Assembly: GCA_021106995.1 (NCBI GenBank)
Contig: JAIOTG010000005.1
Span: forward strand, 1 to 5,957
From: a bacterium
Lineage (GTDB): Bacteria > Patescibacteriota > Patescibacteriia > Patescibacteriales > JAGXOH01
Direction: 5' to 3'
DNA length: 5,957 bases
Under the pieces are notes generated by a model. The model was not told the origin of the DNA and made no database searches. It saw only the letters and a program-made list of their open reading frames with translations. A program made the position numbers and the translations under genes. This document shows, piece after piece, positions 1 to 5,491 of the stretch. Position 1 is the stretch's first letter. Every line of letters begins with the position of its first letter.

Positions 1-518
1 TAATTAAAGTAATTTTCATTTATTACACAAAGACCCGTATTAACAAAACTAGAATCCCTGTTGTGAATGCCTTCTATTATATCTTCTAGGAGTCCGTTTT
101 TATCAAATTTTATTCTTCCCCCATTAAACTTTCCTCTAATCTCTTTAACCAACATACATCCATCGGTCTTAATACATTCTTCTATGTCTTCACTGTCATA
201 AATATCATCGCCCATTAAAACTAAAAACTTATCATTTAAGTATTCCTTACAAATTTTAACAGCATGACCTGTGCCGAGCATATTTTTCTGAGTCACATAC
301 CTAATTTCCCTGCCATCAAATTCATCCCCAAAATAATTAATTATCTGTTCTTTTAAATAATTAACAACGAGAATAACCTCATCAATTTCTCTGGGAAGTT
401 TTTTGATATTATATTCCATTAAAGCTTGACCACCCACCCTAATTAAGGGCTTTGGCACATGATAGGTTAAAGGTCTTAACCTTGTACCTCGTCCAGCTGC
501 CAATATTACTGCTTTCAT
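1..518 (-). CDS. Sugar-1-phosphate nucleotidylyltransferase, GlmU/RmlA-like (partial, 3' end outside window)
   Basis: The first 172 codons of a nucleotidyltransferase, which runs off the left edge. Such enzymes transfer an NMP from an NTP to a sugar-1-phosphate, giving an NDP-sugar and pyrophosphate in the cytoplasm. Visible motifs: the N-terminal signature LAAGRGTRLRPLT (residues 6-18), the PKPL lysine motif (K23), LGTGHAV (81-87), the metal-binding region LMGDDIY (101-107, D104/D105), IIEG (147-150) and VNTG (159-162). LRPLT is typical of RmlA/ManC/archaeal GlmU-like proteins, whereas LGTGHA is typical of the GlmU uridylyltransferase domain. With glmS and glmR upstream, a UDP-GlcNAc pyrophosphorylase role is plausible (inference). 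Whether a C-terminal left-handed beta-helix acetyltransferase domain follows cannot be seen. The ATG at 518 starts exactly at the family's N-terminal strand. It lies 11 bases after the GNAT stop, with no Shine-Dalgarno. Alternatives are a glucose-, mannose- or other hexose-1-phosphate nucleotidyltransferase. Confidence 0.9.
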   Translation of the reverse strand, partial: MKAVILAAGRGTRLRPLTYHVPKPLIRVGGQALMEYNIKKLPREIDEVILVVNYLKEQIINYFGDEFDGREIRYVTQKNMLGTGHAVKICKEYLNDKFLVLMGDDIYDSEDIEECIKTDGCMLVKEIRGKFNGGRIKFDKNGLLEDIIEGIHNRDSSFVNTGLCVINENYFN

Positions 519-529
519 ATTTTTATTAA

Positions 530-859
530 TTAAAAATTTATTCTAAACTCTTTACCCCAATCTTTAAAACCTAATTTTTGATACAATTCATGGACTTTGG
601 GCTTGGAATATCTACTTGTTAAAATTAATTTATAACAATTTTCTTCTTTCACAGTTTTAATTATCTCTTCCATAATTTTTGTACCTACTCCCTGTCCTCG
701 TAATTCTTCGCCAACAAATACATCCTCAACAAAACCAAAGGGCCTTTTATGCTGATCATTTCTCAGTAAATATAAAAATGCTCGAGCCATTTCTTTGCCG
801 TCAATGTTTATAAAAAATCTAATCCCTTGAGCTTCAATTCTTTTTTGCCCTATCTTCAT
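530..859 (-). CDS. Small GNAT-family N-acetyltransferase, GNA1-like
   Basis: A 109-residue single-domain GNAT, which would transfer acetyl from acetyl-CoA to an amine. The acetyl-CoA pyrophosphate loop RGQGVGT is at residues 54-60, preceded by the strand VEDVFV (44-49). The next strand contains NCYKLIL (74-80), and the C-terminal motif ELYQKLGF (91-98) carries the tyrosine often placed near the CoA thiol (Y93). The combination VEDVxV, RGxGxG, CYKxxL, xxYxKxGF and a closing E-x-R (104-106) resembles eukaryotic glucosamine-6-phosphate N-acetyltransferase (GNA1). Many other small GNATs share parts of it, so substrate assignment is inference. It is shorter than GNA1 (about 150-185 residues), mainly at the N-terminus. 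It sits 5 bases after the HAD gene and 11 before the nucleotidyltransferase, inside an operon with glmS, which supports an amino-sugar substrate. It ends in TAA and has no Shine-Dalgarno. Alternatives are a protein or polyamine acetyltransferase. Confidence 0.85.
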   Translation of the reverse strand: MKIGQKRIEAQGIRFFINIDGKEMARAFLYLLRNDQHKRPFGFVEDVFVGEELRGQGVGTKIMEEIIKTVKEENCYKLILTSRYSKPKVHELYQKLGFKDWGKEFRINF

Positions 860-864
860 ATTAA

Positions 865-1482
865 TTAATTATTTATTAATTTTAAAAAATCTCCTAACGA
901 ATGCTCTTCTAATAAATTTTTATGATTGCGTGAATGCTTACTTTTTATTAAAAATATTTCTGAACTTTTCAGTTTTTCTTTTAGTTTTAAACTTTCTTTA
1001 AGATTGTCATTAATTATAATTTTTCTATCATCGCTATTTTCCAAAAAATCTATACATTTTTCTTTACTTTTATCTACTCTTATTATTTTATTAAAATATT
1101 TCTTAATTTTCAAATTATCTATCTTTAATTTCTGCCATTCCCCGTTTCCCCAAGTAATCAAAATAAGTTCATAGCCTCTTTTTTTTATTTCTTGTAAAAC
1201 TTTTTCTGCGTCAATAAACAACATCTTGTTGATATTCTCAACAACTTTTAAAATATTTTTTTCTATAACTTCTTTTCTATCTAGTGATACTTTATTCTTT
1301 TTTATTAAATAATTAAGATGAATACTGGGATGATAAGGAAGCCTTATATTATTTTTCTTATAAAAAAAATCTGTATAAGTAGAGTTATAATCTTTTTCAC
1401 TAATTTCCATAGCTTGAGCCAACTTTTCTTTAAACATATTTGTATCAAGTAAGGTATAATCTAAATCAAATATAGCTATCAT
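865..1482 (-). CDS. HAD-superfamily hydrolase-like protein, substrate unknown
   Basis: A 205-residue protein with a HAD (haloacid dehalogenase) phosphatase fold signature. Motif I is FDLDYTLLDT (5-14), with the nucleophile D6 and the acid/base D8. Motif II is the threonine in LILITWGN (107-112, T110). A motif III lysine probably lies in VDKSKEK (136-142). Motif IV is IIINDN (155-160), where the usual acidic pair is N158-D159. An alpha-helical cap of about 75 residues lies between motifs I and II, as in type C1 HADs. Lysine-rich segments are consistent with the AT-rich codon use of the window. It probably dephosphorylates a small phosphorylated metabolite; the neighbours suggest a phosphosugar, but nothing in the sequence proves it. 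Its ATG overlaps the glmR stop codon as ATGA (1482-1479), so translational coupling is likely. The stop is TAA. No Shine-Dalgarno is visible inside the end of glmR. Confidence 0.78.
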   Translation of the reverse strand: MIAIFDLDYTLLDTNMFKEKLAQAMEISEKDYNSTYTDFFYKKNNIRLPYHPSIHLNYLIKKNKVSLDRKEVIEKNILKVVENINKMLFIDAEKVLQEIKKRGYELILITWGNGEWQKLKIDNLKIKKYFNKIIRVDKSKEKCIDFLENSDDRKIIINDNLKESLKLKEKLKSSEIFLIKSKHSRNHKNLLEEHSLGDFLKLINN

Positions 1483-2465
1483 TTTCTTAAAATTATTTTT
1501 TTTATTATATTGAACAATTTCTCTTCATCATGTTTTAAAATACTCCGCACCAATTCATCACCTTTATTTTTCTCAAAAATCTTAAAACTTACAATATCTT
1601 CTCTTACTATATCAAAGGCTTCATCTTTTAAGTTATCTTTAATTTCTTCTTCTCCATATTCATTTTTATATATCTCTATTATTTTTTTAGGTATTTCCTT
1701 GTTATTTAACACAACAATATCAGGTTTTCTTTCTATATACTTTTCTATTTCGTTTATCAGATCACCTACTTTCATATTATGAGTCTGCCCAGTTTTTGTA
1801 ATTAGATTAGAAATAAAAACTATTTTTGCGTTTGTATTTTTTATTACCTGAGCAACATCCTCAATAATCAAATTAGGCAAAATGCTAGTATAAAGATCAC
1901 CAGGACCCATAAAAATATAATCGGCCTCTATAATAGATTTTATTACTTCTGAGTAGGCTTTTACGGATGGCTCCAAGAAGAGTCTTTCTATATTTAAGGT
2001 TTTATCAAAATTTTCCGGCTCATCAATACGGTGTTCTCCTTTCTGAACACTACCATCACTATAGGTAGCACAAAGAGTTGTTTTTTCTATGGTTACAGGC
2101 AACACTTTCCCACGAATATTTAAAATCTCGCTTAATCCTTTTACTCCGGCTAAAAAATCAGTATGTTGTGAAAGCATCAATAAAAGCATATTGCCAGCAT
2201 TGTGACCTTTTAATTTTTCATTTTGTGAAAACCTCTTTAAAAAAATATCTTTTAAAACACTATAATCATCATAGAGCGCTTTAATGCATTTCATCATATC
2301 TCCAACTGGCAAAAAATTATATTGTTGGCATAATTTTCCTGTACTACCTCCGTTATCCATCGTAGTTACAATGGCCGTGATATCAAAATTGGAGATCCGC
2401 CTTAAAGCTGACAGTAAAACTGGCTGTCCATTTCCACCTCCAATTGTAACTATTTTTTTATTCAT
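1479..2465 (-). CDS. glmR: GlmR/YvcK family UDP-sugar-binding regulator (CofD-like fold)
   Basis: A 328-residue member of the YvcK/CofD-like family, close to the usual length of about 320. In Bacillus subtilis this protein (GlmR, formerly YvcK) binds UDP-GlcNAc and stimulates GlmS, and is needed for cell shape and wall synthesis on gluconeogenic carbon. Seen here: the nucleotide-binding N-terminus TIGGGNGQPVLLSAL (7-21), TTMDNGGSTGKL (34-45), PVGDMMKCIKAL (53-64), GHNAGNMLL (87-95), GKVLPVT (119-125), ADYIFMGPGDLYTSILPNL (181-199), SNLITKTGQT (219-228) and a C-terminal LKHDEEKL (310-317). Differences from the usual family text are N12 for Thr, N38 for Asp in the DDGGSSG loop, and Lys before HD where Arg is usual. 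It starts 8 bases after the glmS stop, so GlmS and its likely activator are made together. The stop is TGA, followed at once by an in-frame TAG, and the TGA overlaps the next start. A CofD phospholactate transferase role is unlikely given the context. Confidence 0.9.
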   Translation of the reverse strand: MNKKIVTIGGGNGQPVLLSALRRISNFDITAIVTTMDNGGSTGKLCQQYNFLPVGDMMKCIKALYDDYSVLKDIFLKRFSQNEKLKGHNAGNMLLLMLSQHTDFLAGVKGLSEILNIRGKVLPVTIEKTTLCATYSDGSVQKGEHRIDEPENFDKTLNIERLFLEPSVKAYSEVIKSIIEADYIFMGPGDLYTSILPNLIIEDVAQVIKNTNAKIVFISNLITKTGQTHNMKVGDLINEIEKYIERKPDIVVLNNKEIPKKIIEIYKNEYGEEEIKDNLKDEAFDIVREDIVSFKIFEKNKGDELVRSILKHDEEKLFNIIKKIILRK

Positions 2466-2473
2466 AAATTAAA

Positions 2474-4297
2474 TTATTCCACTGTTACCGACTTAGCTAA
2501 ATTACGAGGCTTATCTACATCTCTTCCGTTTAGACAAGCTACATAATAAGCAAAAAGTTGTAAGGGGATAACAGAGAGTATTGGGGTAAGCATTTCTAAT
2601 GTTTTTGGAATATAAATTACATCATCTACAATTTTTTCTATTTCCTCGTCCCCTTCTGTGGCTATTGCTATAACTTTACCTCCGCGAGCTTTTATTTCCT
2701 GTACATTACTTAAATTCTTCTCATAAACACTATCTTGAGGAATTATAAAAAAAGAAGGAAAGTTTTCATCAATCAAGGCTAAGGGACCATGTTTTATTTC
2801 ACCGCTCTCAAAACCTTCAGCATGTATATAAGAAACCTCTTTTAATTTCAAAGCTCCCTCTAAGGCTACCGGGTAATTATATTTTCTACCTAAAAAAGCA
2901 AAGTTAGAGACTTTATAATATTTTTGAGCGATTCTTTTTATTTCATCTTCATTTTTTAAAATCTTTTCAATTTGAGATGGTAATTTATTCAATTCTTTTA
3001 TAATTCTCTCTCCTGTGGCAAGGGACATATTTTTCATTCTTCCTAAAAACAAAGTTAAAAGTGTTAAAATAGTAACTTGAGAAGTAAAAGCTTTAGTGGA
3101 AGCTACTGCTATCTCTGGACCGATGTGATTATAAACTCCAGCCTTAGTAGCACGAGCTATACTAGAACCAACCGTGTTGACTATGCCAAGAGTAAAAATA
3201 TTTTTATCATTAGCTTCCACTATCGCAGCTAAAGTGTCGGCAGTTTCTCCGGACTGACTTAAAGCTAAAACGGCAGTGTTCTTATTTAATAATTGTTTTC
3301 TATATCTAAATTCTGAAGCAACTGACGCCTTAGAAGGAATATCAGCGTATTCCTCGAGCATATATTCACCAATTAAAGAAGCATAATGGGCTGTCCCACA
3401 AGAAACCATAGCCAAATTATCTATTTCAGAAAGATTTTTAACATCATCATCAAGACCGCCTAATTTAGCTTTTCCCTCGCTAGGTATTAATCTTCCACGC
3501 AAACTATCAATAATACAATTGGGCTGTTCAAATATTTCTTTTAGCATAAAATGAGAATAACCTTTTTTCTCAAGCTCTTCTAAGCTCCACTCAATCTTTT
3601 GGGTCTCTTTCTCTTTCTCTTCGTTGTTAAAGTTTAATATCTTAAAATTTTCATTTTCAAAAAAAGCAATTTCACCATCTTCTAAATAAATAACATTTCT
3701 AGTCTGCCTAATTATAGCGGTCACATCAGAAGCCACAATTATTCCATCGTCTGCTAAACCCAAAACTAAAGGACTCCCTTTTTTAGCAGCTACCATCTTA
3801 CCAGGTTCATCTTTATGAAAAACCACCAAACTATAAGCTCCAATAATCTCACCTAAGGTCAACCTAACTGCTTCCAATAAATTTCCTTTATAAAACTTTT
3901 CTATTAAATGCGCCACTACTTCTGAATCAGTCTCTGAGGCAAAAACATGACCCTCTATCTGTAATTCTTCTTTTATTTTTTGATAATTTTCAATAATACC
4001 GTTATGAACTATCCAAATTTTACCCTCACAATCACAGTGAGGATGAGCATTTTCCTCTGAAGGAGCTCCGTGGGTAGCCCACCTAGTATGAGCAATCCCC
4101 AGATTACCAAACAAATCAATGCCTTTTATCTTTTTCTCTAATTGATCTATTTTACCTACTGATTTATAATTCTGAATAGCACCGTTTTGAATAGCTATTC
4201 CAGCCGAATCATAACCCCTATATTCTAACCTTTTTAAACCGTCTATTAATATAGGCAAAGACTCTTTTTTACCTATATAACCTACAATTCCGCACAT
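2474..4297 (-). CDS. glmS: Glutamine--fructose-6-phosphate aminotransferase (isomerizing), GlmS
   Basis: A 607-residue full-length GlmS (E. coli has about 609). It converts fructose-6-phosphate and glutamine to glucosamine-6-phosphate and glutamate, the first committed step to UDP-GlcNAc, peptidoglycan and glycans. The N-terminal class II glutaminase domain (about 1-225) begins MCGIVGYIG, with Cys2 as the nucleophile after Met removal. It contains YRGYDSAG (26-33), HTRWATHG (70-77), HNGIIENY (98-105) and SETDSE (121-126). A variable linker rich in Glu/Lys (about 224-245) leads to two SIS isomerase domains. The first has VSCGTAHYAS (298-307) and the sugar-phosphate loop LSQSGET (346-352). The second has KLKEVSYIHAEGFESGEIKH (484-503), with the catalytic residues E487 and H503. 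The C-terminal tail is KPRNLAKSVTVE, including the sugar-binding K602. No key residue is missing. It starts 6 bases after the regulator's TAA, without a Shine-Dalgarno. No glmS ribozyme fits in that gap, so control must act elsewhere. Confidence 0.98.
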   Translation of the reverse strand: MCGIVGYIGKKESLPILIDGLKRLEYRGYDSAGIAIQNGAIQNYKSVGKIDQLEKKIKGIDLFGNLGIAHTRWATHGAPSEENAHPHCDCEGKIWIVHNGIIENYQKIKEELQIEGHVFASETDSEVVAHLIEKFYKGNLLEAVRLTLGEIIGAYSLVVFHKDEPGKMVAAKKGSPLVLGLADDGIIVASDVTAIIRQTRNVIYLEDGEIAFFENENFKILNFNNEEKEKETQKIEWSLEELEKKGYSHFMLKEIFEQPNCIIDSLRGRLIPSEGKAKLGGLDDDVKNLSEIDNLAMVSCGTAHYASLIGEYMLEEYADIPSKASVASEFRYRKQLLNKNTAVLALSQSGETADTLAAIVEANDKNIFTLGIVNTVGSSIARATKAGVYNHIGPEIAVASTKAFTSQVTILTLLTLFLGRMKNMSLATGERIIKELNKLPSQIEKILKNEDEIKRIAQKYYKVSNFAFLGRKYNYPVALEGALKLKEVSYIHAEGFESGEIKHGPLALIDENFPSFFIIPQDSVYEKNLSNVQEIKARGGKVIAIATEGDEEIEKIVDDVIYIPKTLEMLTPILSVIPLQLFAYYVACLNGRDVDKPRNLAKSVTVE

Positions 4298-4303
4298 AAA
4301 ATT

Positions 4304-5050
4304 TTATTTAATATTTAATTTATCCCAAAAATTTAAAAAAATAGTTTTCTCTGTTTCATAAATCATATCATTTTCAATTATTACACCAACCGGATTGGAA
4401 AAATTATCCCTGGAAATAAAAGCGCACTTACCTTTATAAATTATAATAAAAGTAGCTGTCTCATCGTTGGTTCCAAGCCAACGTCTCTCGTCTAAACCAC
4501 TCATTTTCCCACCTTTAGCCAAAGAAATTACTTTTACTTTAATATTTTTCTTAATTCTATTGTTGGTAAAATTAGGAAAAGCGTCATTAATATCCTCACT
4601 GACATCTTTGGCTGAATAAACATAATACTCTTTTTCTTTCAAATTTTCCATTACATCCAAAAGATCTTCCAAAATCATTTTTATTCCTTTCTTACCATCA
4701 TAAAATTTAGTAGTTGGCTGATTGCCTGATTTCTCCTGCAAAGATTTTAACTGTGGTATTAAATCACCAATTGCTTTTTTACTTCTCTTAAACTGCTCTT
4801 CCTTTTCTCTTAAAATATTTAATATTTTTTCAGGGTTTTCTGCTATAAATTTTTGTTTAGTATCCTTATGAAAATAACTAACCAAACCTTTTTGTTGTAA
4901 ATTTTTTAAAATATCATAAACACTACCACGATTTAATTCTGAAACTTGGGCCAATCCTCGAACTGAAAGAATACCATTTTCTAAAAGGTTTAAATAAATT
5001 TTTATTTCTTTCTCTGTCAGTCCTAAATTTTTTAAATAACTTGTATTCAT
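4304..5050 (-). CDS. TrmB-family transcriptional regulator
   Basis: A 248-residue DNA-binding regulator of the TrmB family. The N-terminal winged helix-turn-helix (about 5-72) has the family opening LKNLGLTEKEIKIYLNLLENG (6-26), a recognition region SELNRGSVYDILKNLQQKG (37-55), and the wing to about residue 70. A lysine/glutamate-rich probable coiled coil follows (about 74-108) and would serve dimerisation. The C-terminal TrmB effector region starts near KFYDGKKGIKMILEDLL (115-131) and runs to the end with RRWLG (189-193) and a beta-rich tail. TrmB proteins are best known from archaea, where several sense sugars and repress or activate sugar genes. They also occur in bacteria. As first gene of the operon, 6 bases before glmS and behind a consensus promoter, it most likely regulates this operon and itself in response to a sugar or amino-sugar metabolite (inference). 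The ATG is chosen because it lies directly before the conserved first helix and no upstream in-frame ATG is available. The stop is TAA. Confidence 0.9.
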   Translation of the reverse strand: MNTSYLKNLGLTEKEIKIYLNLLENGILSVRGLAQVSELNRGSVYDILKNLQQKGLVSYFHKDTKQKFIAENPEKILNILREKEEQFKRSKKAIGDLIPQLKSLQEKSGNQPTTKFYDGKKGIKMILEDLLDVMENLKEKEYYVYSAKDVSEDINDAFPNFTNNRIKKNIKVKVISLAKGGKMSGLDERRWLGTNDETATFIIIYKGKCAFISRDNFSNPVGVIIENDMIYETEKTIFLNFWDKLNIK

Positions 5051-5085
5051 AAATAAAAGAGATGAGGGGGCTTAAAAATTATTAA

Positions 5086-5106
5086 AATATTAAATATTGA
5101 ATATTG
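5086..5106. repeat. Tandem AATATTR heptamer, three copies
   Basis: Three consecutive 7-base units, AATATTA then AATATTG twice, followed by AATT. The unit lies in the operon leader 36 to 56 bases before the regulator start codon. It may be simple low-complexity DNA or a short AT-rich protein-binding tract. Confidence 0.6.
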
Positions 5107-5132
5107 AATTTTTTGACCACCCCTATGTTTAA

Positions 5133-5158
5133 CAGATCAATTTTATGAACCTGATCTG
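5133..5158. promoter_or_regulatory. Inverted repeat in the leader, possible operator or hairpin
   Basis: A perfect 7-bp inverted repeat, CAGATCA and TGATCTG, separated by 12 bases. It lies 30 to 55 bases downstream of the predicted transcription start. Its centre-to-centre spacing of about 19 bases (near two helical turns) would suit a dimeric winged-helix repressor such as the adjacent TrmB protein. It could equally fold as a weak RNA hairpin. No T run follows on the transcribed strand, so it is not an intrinsic terminator. Confidence 0.45.
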
Positions 5159-5194
5159 AAATTGTAAAAAACTATCCAAAAAGAACTTGTTAAC

Positions 5195-5223
5195 ATTATA
5201 ATTTTATTTAAAATAATTGTCAA
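5195..5223 (-). promoter_or_regulatory. Consensus sigma-70 promoter of the trmB-glmS operon
   Basis: On the minus strand, TTGACA (5223-5218) and TATAAT (5200-5195) are both perfect matches to the consensus and are separated by the optimal 17 bases. The predicted start is near 5188. Although AT-rich DNA easily yields -10 boxes, an exact -35 box at exact spacing in the only gene-free gap before the operon is strong. An 8-base palindrome TGTTAACA (5188-5195) overlaps the edge of the -10 box and the start point, a good place for a repressor. Confidence 0.8.
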
Positions 5224-5352
5224 TTTTTTTTCTACATTATTATATTTATTTATATAAAATATTTAATATTAGTAAATAATTTTAATATATTTTGTCATGA
5301 AATAAATAAATAATAAATAATATATTTTTATTTTTACACCTTTTTTCACAAT
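5224..5352. other. Gene-free, low-complexity AT-rich spacer
   Basis: Bases between the 5S terminator and the operon promoter. The content is almost only A and T, including AAAT/AAT units at 5300-5320. I find no ORF, RNA gene or convincing second promoter in it. An ATGACA box near 5296 lacks a well-placed -10 box. Confidence 0.6.
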
Positions 5353-5373
5353 AAAAAAACACCATTATTCTGG
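5353..5373 (-). terminator. Probable intrinsic terminator/processing stem after 5S rRNA
   Basis: The 3' strand of the 5S terminal helix continues past the mature end through AATGGTG into a run of seven T (5359-5353). It pairs with the region upstream of 5S. A strong stem followed directly by a T tract is the form of an intrinsic terminator, while the double-stranded part would also serve as a cleavage site for 5S maturation. It separates the rRNA operon from the regulator gene. Confidence 0.6.
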
Positions 5374-5484
5374 CGGCTGCCTACTCTTCCAGGGGTAATC
5401 CCCAAGTACCATCGGCGCTAAAGAGCTTAACTTCTGAGTTCGGTATGGGATCAGGTGTACCCTCTTTGCGAATACCACCAGAAT
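5367..5484 (-). rRNA. rrf: 5S ribosomal RNA (complete)
   Basis: About 118 bases aligning with bacterial 5S rRNA from end to end. Helix I starts ATTCTGGTGG and closes with CCGCCAGAAT, equivalent to the E. coli ends TGCCTGGCGG and CTGCCAGGCA. The diagnostic conserved block CCGAACTCAGAAGTTAAGC lies at 5443-5425, followed by AGCGCCGATGGTA and TTGGGGATTACCCC. Mature ends are estimated by alignment and may differ by a few bases. It lies 79 bases downstream of the 23S end with no tRNA between them, the usual 23S-5S order. Confidence 0.95.
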
Positions 5485-5491
5485 AATGGTG

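Larger units (their letters stand above)
5051..5188 (-). promoter_or_regulatory. Untranslated leader of the trmB-glmS operon
   Basis: About 138 bases lie between the predicted transcription start and the first ATG, long for such a compact operon. The leader contains a 7-bp inverted repeat, a near-palindrome TGTTTAACA, a heptamer repeat and a C-rich stretch (CCCCCT) just before the start codon. No Shine-Dalgarno precedes the ATG. I see no match to a known riboswitch class, no glmS ribozyme core and no terminator-like T run after a stem. Confidence 0.5.

Noticed and set aside
926..1174. Plus-strand ORF of 82 codons
   Set aside because: It is antisense to the HAD gene, and its Ser/Leu/Phe-rich text is the complement of Lys/Glu-rich codons. 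No domain or start signal.
1510..1782. Plus-strand ORF of 90 codons
   Set aside because: Antisense to the conserved glmR gene, low-complexity composition, no family resemblance.
1479..2465. CofD (phospholactate transferase of F420 synthesis) assignment
   Set aside because: The length, the GHxxGN and GPGDLYTS motifs and the location beside glmS fit the YvcK/GlmR branch; no other F420 gene is present.
2078..2472. Two plus-strand ORFs meeting near 2284
   Set aside because: Both lie antisense to highly conserved glmR motifs (GHNAGN, GGGNG) and have no independent evidence.
4298..4303. glmS ribozyme upstream of glmS
   Set aside because: Only 6 bases separate the regulator stop from the glmS start, and no ribozyme core is seen in the operon leader either.
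5063..5125. Pairing of AGGGG (5124-5120) with CCCCT (5069-5065) as a start-site switch in the leader
   Set aside because: Only five pairs close a loop of about 50 bases with mismatches on both sides; too weak to claim as a riboswitch.
5224..5352. CRISPR, tRNA or mobile-element remnants in the gene-free gap
   Set aside because: No spaced direct repeats, cloverleaf, terminal inverted repeats or transposase fragments; only low-complexity AT sequence.
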